Part shown: one piece after another, positions 27,238-35,953 of the stretch | Position numbering within the stretch: position 1 is the stretch's first letter | Layout: each line of letters opens with the position of its first letter | From: Flagellimonas onchidii | GTDB lineage: Bacteria > Bacteroidota > Bacteroidia > Flavobacteriales > Flavobacteriaceae | Assembly: GCF_004804315.1 (NCBI RefSeq) | Contig: NZ_SRXX01000006.1 | Span: 167,449 to 231,448, forward strand | DNA: 64,000 nt | Direction: 5' to 3' | Program-made: the position numbers and the translations under genes | Notes under the pieces: generated by a model | The model's database searches: none | What the model saw: only the letters and a program-made list of their open reading frames with translations | Told to the model about the DNA's origin: nothing

Positions 27238-28383
27238 TCATTTGGAAAGCATGTTGGTACTTGCCACAGTCCTAAACCCTAAATGCCCCATCGATGAGTC
27301 CATTGTAGAAGCCATTCTTGCAGAAGCTCGATAACTTGCGCAGTAAGAAGCACTGCATAAATAGGACCCACCTCGAATCACTTTTTCTCTGGCGTAGGGA
27401 TTGTTCGGATTATAAGGGTTTTCCGCACCTGTTGGGTTGCGCTCAATTCCTTTTGTTAAAAGTTCTTGATAGTAATTGGGGTTATACCAATCGTTGGTCC
27501 ATTCCCAAACATTTCCTGACATATCGTAAAGCCCAAAACCATTGGCTGGAAAAGCTCCCACCGGTGAACTTCCTTCGAAACCGTCAACCTTTGTATTATT
27601 TACCGGAAATTCTCCTTCCCAGGTGTTGGAATATTTGGCAAGTTCCGTTACGTCATTCCCCCAAAAGAAAGTGGTCCCAGATTTCCCCCCGCGAGCTGCA
27701 TATTCCCATTCAGCTTCTGTAGGCAGCCTACGATTGGCCCATTTGCAGTATGCCAATGCGTCTTCATGCGAAACATGGACCACAGGGTGATCATCTTTTC
27801 CTTTAATGGAGCTTCCGGGGCCTTCTGGGTTTTTCCAGTTGGTTCCAATAGACCAAGTCCACCACTGGGAAAAATCGTATAAATTGGGAACGGATGACTT
27901 TGTCTTCTTAAAAACCAATGAACCTGGCTGCAAAATTGAATCTGGTGGTTTGGGGGTTCCTTCCGGAAGTTGTTTCCTAAGTTCCTCCCAATCTGGAATA
28001 CGCTCTGCAACCGTGACGTAACCAGTCTCCTTTACAAATTTTGAAAACTTTGCGTTTGTCACCAATGTGGTGTCCATAAAAAACCCATCTACAGCAACTT
28101 TATGAGCTGGTTTCTCATGATGCATGGCTTCATTGTCTTGTGTCACAGCTCCTTGCATAAAGGTACCTCCAGGAATCCAAACCATTCCCTGGGGAATCTT
28201 AATACTTGAGGGTAGCTTTTTAATTAAATCCGAAGTATCCAATATGGCTACTTTCTGATCCACAGGAGCCGTAGTTGCCTGTTTGTTTGATTTCTTTTTT
28301 TCCCCACATGAGATGATAGCAACTAAAATGATTAAAACTCCTAGATTTCGAAAAGTAGAATCAATAAAGGTTTTTAACAGCAT
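27238..28383 (-). CDS. Lipoprotein formylglycine-generating-enzyme (SUMF1) homologue
   Basis: 381 residues with a lipoprotein signal ending in IISC (Cys26). The FGE-sulfatase domain runs from about 65 to 378: MVWIPGGTFMQGA, KFVKETGYVTVAE, PVVHVSHEDALAYCKWA, RLPTEAEWEYAARGG, MSGNVWEWTNDW and RGGSYLCSASYCASYR. The CxxxxC pair in the last motif corresponds to the copper-binding cysteines of true FGE, so the protein may be active. FGE converts a sulfatase cysteine to formylglycine, but no sulfatase is in the window. Lipidation in the envelope is unusual for a sulfatase activator; the SCO gene close by could supply copper. Confidence 0.88.
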   Translation of the reverse strand: MLLKTFIDSTFRNLGVLIILVAIISCGEKKKSNKQATTAPVDQKVAILDTSDLIKKLPSSIKIPQGMVWIPGGTFMQGAVTQDNEAMHHEKPAHKVAVDGFFMDTTLVTNAKFSKFVKETGYVTVAERIPDWEELRKQLPEGTPKPPDSILQPGSLVFKKTKSSVPNLYDFSQWWTWSIGTNWKNPEGPGSSIKGKDDHPVVHVSHEDALAYCKWANRRLPTEAEWEYAARGGKSGTTFFWGNDVTELAKYSNTWEGEFPVNNTKVDGFEGSSPVGAFPANGFGLYDMSGNVWEWTNDWYNPNYYQELLTKGIERNPTGAENPYNPNNPYAREKVIRGGSYLCSASYCASYRASARMASTMDSSMGHLGFRTVASTNMLSK

Positions 28384-28521
28384 GAAAATTATGGCATTTG
28401 TTTCTTAAAAGGGATATCAAAGGTAAATCATAATTATATTCAGATTTTGCAATAATTGTGTTTTTTCTATATACCTTGACTGCAAATCCTTTTACAAGGC
28501 CTATCCATAATATATGAGATA

Positions 28522-29742
28522 ATGCAGAGAAGAAAATTTATCAAAAAAAGCACCCTAACCTCTTTATCAACTCTTCTTGGAACAGAAATTGTCTTCGGAA
28601 AAATTCTTCCTTCGGGTTACGATCTTCTGGGATTGCAAGATCCCGATCCCTTTAAACTGTTTCATAAAGACAGTCAAATGGTTGTTTTAAATGATAAACC
28701 ATGGAATATTGAGGCCCAAGCACATTTATTAGATAATAGGATCACCCCGAATAAATACATGTTTATTCGCAACAATGGCATAATTCCATCTGATATTTCT
28801 GTTGATGATTGGACATTGACTTTTGATGGAGAATCTGTTTCCCAAAAGAAAACATATACGCTTGAGGAACTCAAGTCAAAATTTAAACACCATACCTATC
28901 AACTTACTCTCGAATGTGGAGGAAATGGAAGAAGTGAATTTAATCCTCCTGCAAAAGGAAACCAATGGACAGTTGGAGCAGTTTCATGTGCAGAATGGAC
29001 TGGTATACGGCTAAGAGATATTCTGGAAGATGTGGGGATTGAAGATAATGCTGTTTATATTGGATACCATGCGATGGACACGCATTTAAGTGGTGACCCC
29101 AATAAAGAACCCATTTCAAGGGGGATTCCCATCGCAAAAGCACTTCAGGATGAAACCTTATTGGCTTTTAAAATGAACGGCGAGGATATTCCTTTAGCTC
29201 ATGGGTATCCACTTCGATTAATAGCAGGAGGATGGCCAGCATCAGCGTCAGGAAAGTGGTTGCAAGGAATCAGTGTTCGAAACAAGGTGCATGATGGCGC
29301 AAAAATGACCGGTACTGCTTATCGCGTACCATGCGAACCTGTTGCTCCGGGTGAGAAAGTAGCAGATGAGGATATGTGCATTATTGAATCGATGCCCGTT
29401 AAATCCCTAATAACCTATCCCAAAAGTGGAGCGACAATCAATGAGGGAAAGTCTTTGAAGATACGGGGTCATGCATGGGCAGGTGAGTTAAGTGTCTCCA
29501 AAGTGGAATATTCCATCGATTTTGGGAGCACATGGAAAAACTGCTCGCTTGAGAAACCAGCAAACCGTTTGGCATGGCAGCACTTTAAGGCAGATGTCCG
29601 GTTTCCGAAAAAAGGATATTATGAAGTTTGGGCCAGAGCCACGGATTCGCAAGGAGTTTCACAACCTATGGTTTTACCAGGTTGGAATCCAAAAGGTTAT
29701 TTAAACAATGCCTGCCATCGTATTGCCGTAAAAGTTAGCTGA
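28522..29742 (+). CDS. Sulfite oxidase-type molybdoenzyme (SorA-like)
   Basis: 406 residues. Twin-arginine-like signal (RRKFIKK at 3-9). The oxidoreductase molybdopterin domain has the molybdenum-ligating Cys132 in LTLECGGNGRSEF, VGAVSCAEWTGIRL, GYHAMDTHLSGDPNK and GYPLRLIAGGWP. A dimerisation domain follows (about 290-406: SKVEYSIDFGSTW, YEVWARATDSQG). Such enzymes oxidise sulfite to sulfate in the periplasm. Its stop codon overlaps the ATG of the cytochrome c gene by one base. No haem domain is fused, matching the SorAB arrangement. Confidence 0.9.
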   Translation: MQRRKFIKKSTLTSLSTLLGTEIVFGKILPSGYDLLGLQDPDPFKLFHKDSQMVVLNDKPWNIEAQAHLLDNRITPNKYMFIRNNGIIPSDISVDDWTLTFDGESVSQKKTYTLEELKSKFKHHTYQLTLECGGNGRSEFNPPAKGNQWTVGAVSCAEWTGIRLRDILEDVGIEDNAVYIGYHAMDTHLSGDPNKEPISRGIPIAKALQDETLLAFKMNGEDIPLAHGYPLRLIAGGWPASASGKWLQGISVRNKVHDGAKMTGTAYRVPCEPVAPGEKVADEDMCIIESMPVKSLITYPKSGATINEGKSLKIRGHAWAGELSVSKVEYSIDFGSTWKNCSLEKPANRLAWQHFKADVRFPKKGYYEVWARATDSQGVSQPMVLPGWNPKGYLNNACHRIAVKVS

Positions 29743-30224
29743 TGGAGGATCCCGGTAAGTTTAGAAAAAATGTAAGACAGGTATTTAAGCTCATGTACCT
29801 GATGTTCTTTGGTTTTATGCTGATTGCTGGGTTTCTGGTATACCTCATGGTTGACCCCTCCCTTTCAGTCTTTAATAAAAATGACCCCAATAATTACGAA
29901 TCCATTCAAAAACATGATGAAGTTGATTTTGACAAAATTGAAAATGGTGTCCATGTACGAACCGGATTGGTTGAAGGTGATGGTCTAATGTTGGTTGTCA
30001 ATAATTGCACAAGCTGTCACTCTGCCAAATTGGTCACTCAAAATCGAATGAGCAAAGAGCAATGGTCCGCTACTATAAGATGGATGCAGGAAACCCAAAA
30101 TTTGTGGGACCTTGGGAAAAATGAGGAACCTATTGTAACCTATTTGGCAACCTACTACGCTCCAGAGAAAGAAGGGAGACGACAAAATCTCCAAAATATT
30201 GAGTGGTACGACTTGAAGGAATAA
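29742..30224 (+). CDS. Membrane-anchored monohaem cytochrome c, partner of the sulfite oxidase (SorB-like)
   Basis: 160 residues. One N-terminal transmembrane helix (about 17-37) anchors a periplasmic domain with one haem site CTSCH (Cys89, Cys92, His93). A methionine near residue 101 (NRMSKEQW) is a candidate axial ligand. It would take electrons from the sulfite oxidase and pass them to the respiratory chain. Translation is coupled to the upstream gene. Confidence 0.88.
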   Translation: MEDPGKFRKNVRQVFKLMYLMFFGFMLIAGFLVYLMVDPSLSVFNKNDPNNYESIQKHDEVDFDKIENGVHVRTGLVEGDGLMLVVNNCTSCHSAKLVTQNRMSKEQWSATIRWMQETQNLWDLGKNEEPIVTYLATYYAPEKEGRRQNLQNIEWYDLKE

Positions 30225-30247
30225 CCTGCAATTGCCTCTACGTCAAA

Positions 30248-31498
30248 TTATTCTTTTAAAAGTATCTGCATCATCGCTTTGGCCGAAATGGTTCCTATTT
30301 TTTTGATTCTTTCTTTTGGGGTACTATCACCAATTTCATAGGTGATTCCTGTAGCATTGTGTCCATATAAAAACCATCCTTTAGATACGGGTCTAGTGCT
30401 GTTTGCTGCGGCTTCGTTTACTTTGTAATCCTCAACATCTCTTTCCAAAACTTCAAACCATTCATCTATAAAATCTGGTAATGTGGTTCCCTCCCGCTTT
30501 ACATTGGTATAGAACACGTCTTCATAGGTAGAGTGAAAATCCAATCCTAAAATAATCTCCCCTTCATCAGTTTTACTGGTGTTAAGCACATAAGTTACCA
30601 CATTTCGAACTTCAGGTTGTCGATATTTTGACCAGTCCCGATTCAGGTCTACTCCATTGGCATTGTGCCTCCAATGGCCCAAATCCACTCCATCCGGATT
30701 GAGGATGGGAAACGCCAATACCCTGAACTTATTCAAAAAGTTGGTAGAAAGTTCGGATTGGTCCACTATGGTTTCCAGAAAATTTTGAAATGCAAAATAG
30801 CCGGTGACCTCCGGTGGGTGCTGCCTAGTTAACAATACTACGATGGGTTTATTTTTAGGACTACCCTGATAAATATCCAAAACAGGAATGTTTTTTCCCA
30901 TCTTTGATTGGCCCGCACTTCCCAATCGCACAAAATCTTTGGAGTTCTTTATGTGCTGAAGATACCATTGCCGAACATCCGCGGATGCATTGATTTCTTG
31001 TGCAGCGACCGTTGTTTGTTCTATATTAATGTTCAGCTTAAGCAATGGTCCTTCTTCAGTTTGAATCACATCCAAAGAATCAATAATGGTCCATTGCCCG
31101 TTCATTTTCTTTTTTGGTTTATACCGATGTTTGAAACCCTCTGGATAATCAAAACCAAAATAAATCTGTTTTGGAGTATCTGACCATGCTTTAAAGGCGT
31201 AATAAGGACTTTTGTTAATCGGTGTGTTTTCCGGGTCAAATTTGAGCAATATGGTCGAATCGTTAAGTTGCTTGGCCCCACTAAGACGAGCCCCATCAAA
31301 TTCATTGCTGACCCAAACTCCTGAATCCTTAAACTCATAGTTTTTTTTGATTTGAAAGCTGATAGGTTTATCCTTCGTATCAACGGGCGTTTCAAATTTC
31401 ACCGTTTTAGGACCAGAACAGCCTGTCAGGCAGATAGCCAATCCGGTGCAACTCAATATGGAGGCCAACCTAATGTGAATCTTATTTGATTTTTCCAT
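30248..31498 (-). CDS. Lipoprotein M14-family zinc carboxypeptidase (CCP-like N-domain)
   Basis: 416 residues with a signal ending in a lipobox at Cys27. The first ~170 residues form a beta domain like that before the catalytic domain of cytosolic carboxypeptidases (KSPYYAFKAWSD). The M14 site follows: RQHPPEVTG (the HxxE zinc motif), NPDGVDLGHWRHNANGVDLNRDW, the third zinc ligand in DFHS, and the catalytic Glu in TYEIGDS. M14 enzymes with this N-domain in eukaryotes remove glutamates, including branched ones, and bacterial M14 members cut gamma-D-Glu-Dap bonds. Last gene of the D-amino-acid/gamma-glutamyl peptide locus, 15 bases after the racemase homologue. Confidence 0.88.
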   Translation of the reverse strand: MEKSNKIHIRLASILSCTGLAICLTGCSGPKTVKFETPVDTKDKPISFQIKKNYEFKDSGVWVSNEFDGARLSGAKQLNDSTILLKFDPENTPINKSPYYAFKAWSDTPKQIYFGFDYPEGFKHRYKPKKKMNGQWTIIDSLDVIQTEEGPLLKLNINIEQTTVAAQEINASADVRQWYLQHIKNSKDFVRLGSAGQSKMGKNIPVLDIYQGSPKNKPIVVLLTRQHPPEVTGYFAFQNFLETIVDQSELSTNFLNKFRVLAFPILNPDGVDLGHWRHNANGVDLNRDWSKYRQPEVRNVVTYVLNTSKTDEGEIILGLDFHSTYEDVFYTNVKREGTTLPDFIDEWFEVLERDVEDYKVNEAAANSTRPVSKGWFLYGHNATGITYEIGDSTPKERIKKIGTISAKAMMQILLKE

Positions 31499-31513
31499 TT
31501 TTCACTTTTCGTA

Positions 31514-33046
31514 TTATATTTTATCCTCCTCTTTAAGTTCTTCAGTCTTTGAATTTCTTTCATTGAAATTTTGCATCAGTTGATAAACATTCGGAATCTG
31601 TTTTTGGAAACGATCCAAGATATCTTCTGAAATGTTTTTTCTACTGAAAGGAACTACTTTGACATACTCTTGGATTTCATGCGCATTTCTTCCGTATTTA
31701 TAGTCATACGGAAATCTGCCCTGTTTGTCAATAATGTTATTTGTGTTATCCTTATTGGGCACACTAATGTAGAATTCACTTTGTAGCATATCCCCATCAG
31801 GATTGAACAATGATTCGTTTTTTAAATGTTCATGCAACTCTTTGGCAGTATCTACTGCGGGGTCAATTAGTTTGATGTCTGCTGCCATTGAGTTTCGATA
31901 TCGGTATACTCCATCCTTGTCCTTGTAGTTGTATAGTTCTTTGAGAATTTCCGAAATTTCTTGGGTCATATAGGGATAATGGGTACACCCTAAAATGATG
32001 GATTTTAATTTGTTGGTAGATTTGGAATGACGGATTTGTTCCATTAAGGTCACTAAATGATAGCGCACATAGTTTTTGGCATCGTTGATTTGAAGAATGG
32101 AGCAATCATCTGTTTTTTCACTATCACATAGCATTTTGCTGTTATCAAAATCAAAATTGTAGATGTCGAAAAGTGTTCGGTCTATTTTCACATCGCCATC
32201 TAAACTAGGACCTTTGTAGGCATCTCTAGGTTTCTTCAAGTTTCTATCAAAATAATCCGAATCTTCGTCAACAGCTTCAGCTATTCCGACACCTCCTTGC
32301 GAGAACACTTCGATATTTCCCTTATATCCCAGTTCATCCTTCATTTTCAACAAGGTATTACTATAGCCTTTTGAAGCTACGGTTCCTGCGGTTGCCAAAA
32401 CACCGACAATGGCATCTTCGTCTTTTTTTATGCTTTCCAAAGTACCTCTTACTCCCGCGTCGATTACTCCAATAACCTTAATATCCGCATTGGCTTTGGC
32501 CAAAAATTCCTCTATATAATCTTTTCCGTAAGCAGTGGCAGTGTTGCACGCAATTACCAAAGCTTTAACCGGTTGTTTATCTGTATTTACATCTTTGTCG
32601 AGTCCATCGGAATAATACTTATTCCCTAACAAGAATTGGGCATCCTTGATAATATGCTCGTTTAATAAATCTACTTTGCCCACCCCAGAATAATTCCCAT
32701 AGGGCATATTGGCCTGATCGCCCAGATAGATAAAGGTCTCCCTGTTAAAATCCAATTCCCCATCACTACCCTTTTCATGTGACTCGTTTTGATTTTGGTC
32801 ATAATTGACTATGGCTTTTAACACGGTCAGCCCTCCTGTACCTGAATCGAAAACTCCGATAGGGAGTGTTTTATCACCGATTGGATAATTTTTGAAATCG
32901 ATATGATAGAAACTATCTTCTTTTCCAATAATAGTGTTGACTATATCGGTCGTGGTTTGGTCATCAGTCGCAATTCTTTTTTTATCCTCTTTCTTGCAGC
33001 CTATAAGCACCGCCGAGGTCAAAACAAATAGAAAGTATCGTTTCAT
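31514..33046 (-). CDS. Lipoprotein glutamate-racemase (MurI) homologue
   Basis: 510 residues, about twice the usual MurI length. It starts with a lipoprotein signal ending LIGC (Cys17), followed by KKEDKK. The racemase parts are complete: PIGVFDSGTGGLTVLKAI, YLGDQANMPYGNYS, VIACNTATAYG with the first catalytic Cys, and ILGCTHYPYM with the second. Extra segments are inserted between the motifs (around 85-105, 150-170 and 265-320). MurI-family enzymes interconvert L- and D-glutamate (or aspartate) without cofactor, normally in the cytosol for cell wall synthesis. A lipid-anchored version outside the inner membrane cannot serve that role and more likely acts on exogenous D-glutamate. It lies among peptidases in the same operon. 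Confidence 0.86.
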   Translation of the reverse strand: MKRYFLFVLTSAVLIGCKKEDKKRIATDDQTTTDIVNTIIGKEDSFYHIDFKNYPIGDKTLPIGVFDSGTGGLTVLKAIVNYDQNQNESHEKGSDGELDFNRETFIYLGDQANMPYGNYSGVGKVDLLNEHIIKDAQFLLGNKYYSDGLDKDVNTDKQPVKALVIACNTATAYGKDYIEEFLAKANADIKVIGVIDAGVRGTLESIKKDEDAIVGVLATAGTVASKGYSNTLLKMKDELGYKGNIEVFSQGGVGIAEAVDEDSDYFDRNLKKPRDAYKGPSLDGDVKIDRTLFDIYNFDFDNSKMLCDSEKTDDCSILQINDAKNYVRYHLVTLMEQIRHSKSTNKLKSIILGCTHYPYMTQEISEILKELYNYKDKDGVYRYRNSMAADIKLIDPAVDTAKELHEHLKNESLFNPDGDMLQSEFYISVPNKDNTNNIIDKQGRFPYDYKYGRNAHEIQEYVKVVPFSRKNISEDILDRFQKQIPNVYQLMQNFNERNSKTEELKEEDKI

Positions 33047-33082
33047 ATTTTTTAGCTTGTTTATCGATTTTATAAAGTTGAA

Positions 33083-34657
33083 CTAGTACGAATCATTCTT
33101 TCTCAACACCTTGCCGAACAACCCGTTGGTGTATTCTCCTTTTTCTACGGCCAGTTTTCCATTAATGATGGAATATTCTAATCCTTCGGCATAATCAAAA
33201 GCATTTTTATAATCAGCTTTATCTTTAAAAGTTTCCGGATCAAATAGAATTATATCAGCGAAATACCCCTCTTTCAGTTTGCCCCGATACGGAATTTTAA
33301 AAATCTCTGCTGTTTTAGCAGAACTCCGATTTATAAATGCTGGCAAATCCAAAACACCTTTTTCTTTCACATACCTGTGATATTTTCTGGGGAAGGAACC
33401 GTACTTTCTAGGGTGACCTGTATTGCCATCAGAACCAGTGACCACCCAATTCTGACGCATAAATTTGTGTATATCGTAACTGGACATATTGAATGAAGCC
33501 ACCCGTATAATTCCCTTTGTCCTCAAAATTTTATACACAGCTTCTTCTGGCGGCAAATTGAGTTCTACAGCAATTTGTTTCAAGGTTTTGTTACGATAGG
33601 CTGGATTTGCGGTGACTACAATCAACAAAGATTCTGGACCACCACGGCGTCTGATATTATTCTTGGTTTCTTCTAATATTCGTGGTTTAAGGGTTGGGTC
33701 ATCGAACCTAATCAACAAGGAATCCTGCCCCCCGCTTTGGGCCCATTTTGGTGTTGTGGCCGCCCTTAAACCGGTCGCTGAAGCTTCGTAGGGATATTGA
33801 TTCGCAGTAACCTCTATACCTTCTTTATGTGCATTTTCGACCAACGCAATAATTGTATCACTCTGTTTCCAAACATCAACTCCCAAACATTTTATATGCG
33901 AAATATGGATGGGCAGTTTAGCCTGCCTTCCAATTTCAATGGCTTCCTCGACAGCAGCAACAAGCCCAACTGTATATGAGCTTTCGTCTCGAAGGTGTGA
34001 ATCGTATATCCCGCCGTTTTCAGCGCAGGTTTTTGCCAGTTCTATCACTTCTTCAGTTTCCGCATAACTTCCTGGGGCGTAAAACAGACCTGTTGACATG
34101 CCAAAATTTCCTGCGTCGTTCATTTCTTTATCAAGAAGTTCCTTCATTTGGGCAATCTCTTCATTTGTGGCCTCTCTATCACTTAAGCCAACGACTTCTT
34201 TTCGCATCGTCTCATGGCCTATCAATAGAATAACATTGGTACCAACTCCTTGTTTTTCATATTTGTCCACATAAGTTTTAGCGGGAAAAAAGCTATCTCC
34301 ATCGTTACCCACAACCACTGTGGTTACTCCTTGCATCAAAAAAGGAAGGTTATACGCCGTTTCGGGCTTGTTCAAATCTCTGTCGGCATGTGTATGTGGG
34401 TCTATAAATCCTGGCGAAACGATTAATCCTGTAGCGTCAATTGTTTTTTGGGCGATTATATGATCAGTTTGTTTTCCAACAAAAACAATTTTGTCACCTC
34501 TAATTCCTATTGCCGATGTAATAGGTTCTCTATCGATTCCATTATAAACCGTTCCATTTACAATAAGCAAATCGACTTTGAGTTGCTGTTCGGAACATGC
34601 AACTCCGAAAACAAATATCAAAATGACAACAAAAGTTTTATTTTTTAAATGCTTCAT
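33083..34657 (-). CDS. Lipoprotein N-acyl-D-amino-acid deacylase (D-aminoacylase family)
   Basis: 524 residues with a lipobox at Cys21 (VFGVAC). The amidohydrolase motifs are complete: PGFIDPHTHAD (HxH), GLFYAPGSYAE, YDSHLRDES, IHISHIKCLG and VTGSDGNTGHPRKYG. D-aminoacylases hydrolyse N-acyl-D-amino acids to free D-amino acids, and some prefer N-acyl-D-glutamate. Gene order suggests the substrate contains D-residues that are released by the neighbouring peptidases. The start overlaps the upstream M14 gene by 20 bases. Confidence 0.9.
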   Translation of the reverse strand: MKHLKNKTFVVILIFVFGVACSEQQLKVDLLIVNGTVYNGIDREPITSAIGIRGDKIVFVGKQTDHIIAQKTIDATGLIVSPGFIDPHTHADRDLNKPETAYNLPFLMQGVTTVVVGNDGDSFFPAKTYVDKYEKQGVGTNVILLIGHETMRKEVVGLSDREATNEEIAQMKELLDKEMNDAGNFGMSTGLFYAPGSYAETEEVIELAKTCAENGGIYDSHLRDESSYTVGLVAAVEEAIEIGRQAKLPIHISHIKCLGVDVWKQSDTIIALVENAHKEGIEVTANQYPYEASATGLRAATTPKWAQSGGQDSLLIRFDDPTLKPRILEETKNNIRRRGGPESLLIVVTANPAYRNKTLKQIAVELNLPPEEAVYKILRTKGIIRVASFNMSSYDIHKFMRQNWVVTGSDGNTGHPRKYGSFPRKYHRYVKEKGVLDLPAFINRSSAKTAEIFKIPYRGKLKEGYFADIILFDPETFKDKADYKNAFDYAEGLEYSIINGKLAVEKGEYTNGLFGKVLRKNDSY

Positions 34658-35828
34658 TTTTTTGTTTTTCCAATAAGGTCTGCATTAAAGTCTCGGCATA
34701 GACACTCGCTCTTTTACGAATAGTATCTCTGTCGATTTCATCCCCATCCTCGTAAGTTACCGCTTCTGCATCAAAGACTTTAAAAAAGTAGTTGTAACAA
34801 TAGGGTAATTCTTGACTTCTGCGCCTTGCTTCCACTTTGAATGAAGATGAAGCTTCAATATTATTGATCCATTCAGGAATAATTCCAGAAGTTTTAGCCT
34901 CATTTATAGAATCGAGCACCAAAAGATAAGGCCCGCTATATGAAGTATGAAAATCCAAGGCAAATCGGAGTTTTTTTCCTCGTTTTACCTTTTCCTCCAC
35001 AAAATGTTTGACCATTTGGGTTTCAGGTTGGGTAAAATCGACCCAATCCCTATTTAAATCCACGCCATTGGCATTGTGCCTCCAATTACCCATATCGGCA
35101 CCATCGGGATTCAGTAGGGGAAAAGTATAAATGTTAAAGTTCCCTCTAAACTTCTTGGCGGTATCGGTATTGGTAAAAAGAGTCTCGTAAAAGCTTTTGA
35201 ACCCAATTGTCCCACCAGGTATTTCCGGAGGATGTTGCCTTGCAATCAAAACAATGAAGTCTTCCACCCCTGTTTGCTCGTGAACCAAGACAAAGTTGTT
35301 ATTATCCAAAACAGTTTTCCCAGCAACAATTTGGTCCGTATCAAATGGTTTGCCAGCAAACTTTTCCATCCAGGCATAAGTGTCTTCTGAAGTTTCAATT
35401 TCTTGAGCTGAAACAAACATTTTTTTGGCTGAAATATCCAACTGCAATGTGGCAGTATGTGCAACCGTGTCAATTTTGACCTTATCGGTATCCAGTGCCT
35501 TCCAGTTGACTCCATCCCAGCTAACTTTGGGTATATACCTGTGCTGGTATTCGCCATAATCCAGAATCAGCTTGATGTCTCTTTTATCCTTTGCATGCAC
35601 TGCAAAGGCATACCACGGACTTTTGTTTACAGGTTCTGATTCGGGAAGAACTTTGGCCTTAAATATATTTTTCCCTACTTCTTTAATATCGTTAAGTCTT
35701 GCGCTCTTAAATGAGATGTCGAAAAATACCTCTTTCTCCTGCATAGCCTTTTTACTGCCCTCATTTTGCCCACAAGAGAAGAATAATATGCTGACGCTAA
35801 AAATTAATATGGAAAGCTTAAAAGACAT
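34638..35828 (-). CDS. Second lipoprotein M14-family zinc carboxypeptidase
   Basis: 396 residues with a lipobox at Cys19. It is a clear paralogue of the other M14 protein of the locus: same N-domain (KSPWYAFAVHAK) and same site with ARQHPPEIPG, NPDGADMGNWRHNANGVDLNRDW, DFHTSYSGPY and AVTYEDGDE. The C-terminal region differs (RRRSQELPYCYNYFFKV). Two related enzymes in one locus suggest different positions or stereochemistry in the same peptide. It is the first gene after a terminator-like hairpin. Confidence 0.88.
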   Translation of the reverse strand: MSFKLSILIFSVSILFFSCGQNEGSKKAMQEKEVFFDISFKSARLNDIKEVGKNIFKAKVLPESEPVNKSPWYAFAVHAKDKRDIKLILDYGEYQHRYIPKVSWDGVNWKALDTDKVKIDTVAHTATLQLDISAKKMFVSAQEIETSEDTYAWMEKFAGKPFDTDQIVAGKTVLDNNNFVLVHEQTGVEDFIVLIARQHPPEIPGGTIGFKSFYETLFTNTDTAKKFRGNFNIYTFPLLNPDGADMGNWRHNANGVDLNRDWVDFTQPETQMVKHFVEEKVKRGKKLRFALDFHTSYSGPYLLVLDSINEAKTSGIIPEWINNIEASSSFKVEARRRSQELPYCYNYFFKVFDAEAVTYEDGDEIDRDTIRKRASVYAETLMQTLLEKQKNEAFKK

Positions 35829-35871
35829 ATGTTTATTCGCTTTGAAGTTTTACCTCTTTTGATTTTGAAAC

Positions 35872-35909
35872 AAAAAAGGCTGTCCACTGCTACATTTGAA
35901 CAGCCTTTT
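35872..35909 (-). terminator. Terminator-like hairpin between the GGT and M14 genes
   Basis: On the minus strand AAAAGGCTGT pairs with ACAGCCTTTT around a 16-base loop, continued by further T residues. It lies 45-82 bases after the GGT stop and before the M14 start at 35828. It should lower, not abolish, expression of the four downstream genes, or separate two transcription units. Confidence 0.75.
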
Positions 35910-35953
35910 GCACTCAAACTAATTCAAACTATGTTTAACAATTTAGGGTTTGC

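Noticed and set aside
31514..33046. Annotation as the housekeeping cytosolic MurI
   Set aside because: The lipoprotein signal, the doubled length and the peptidase operon argue against a role in cell wall synthesis.
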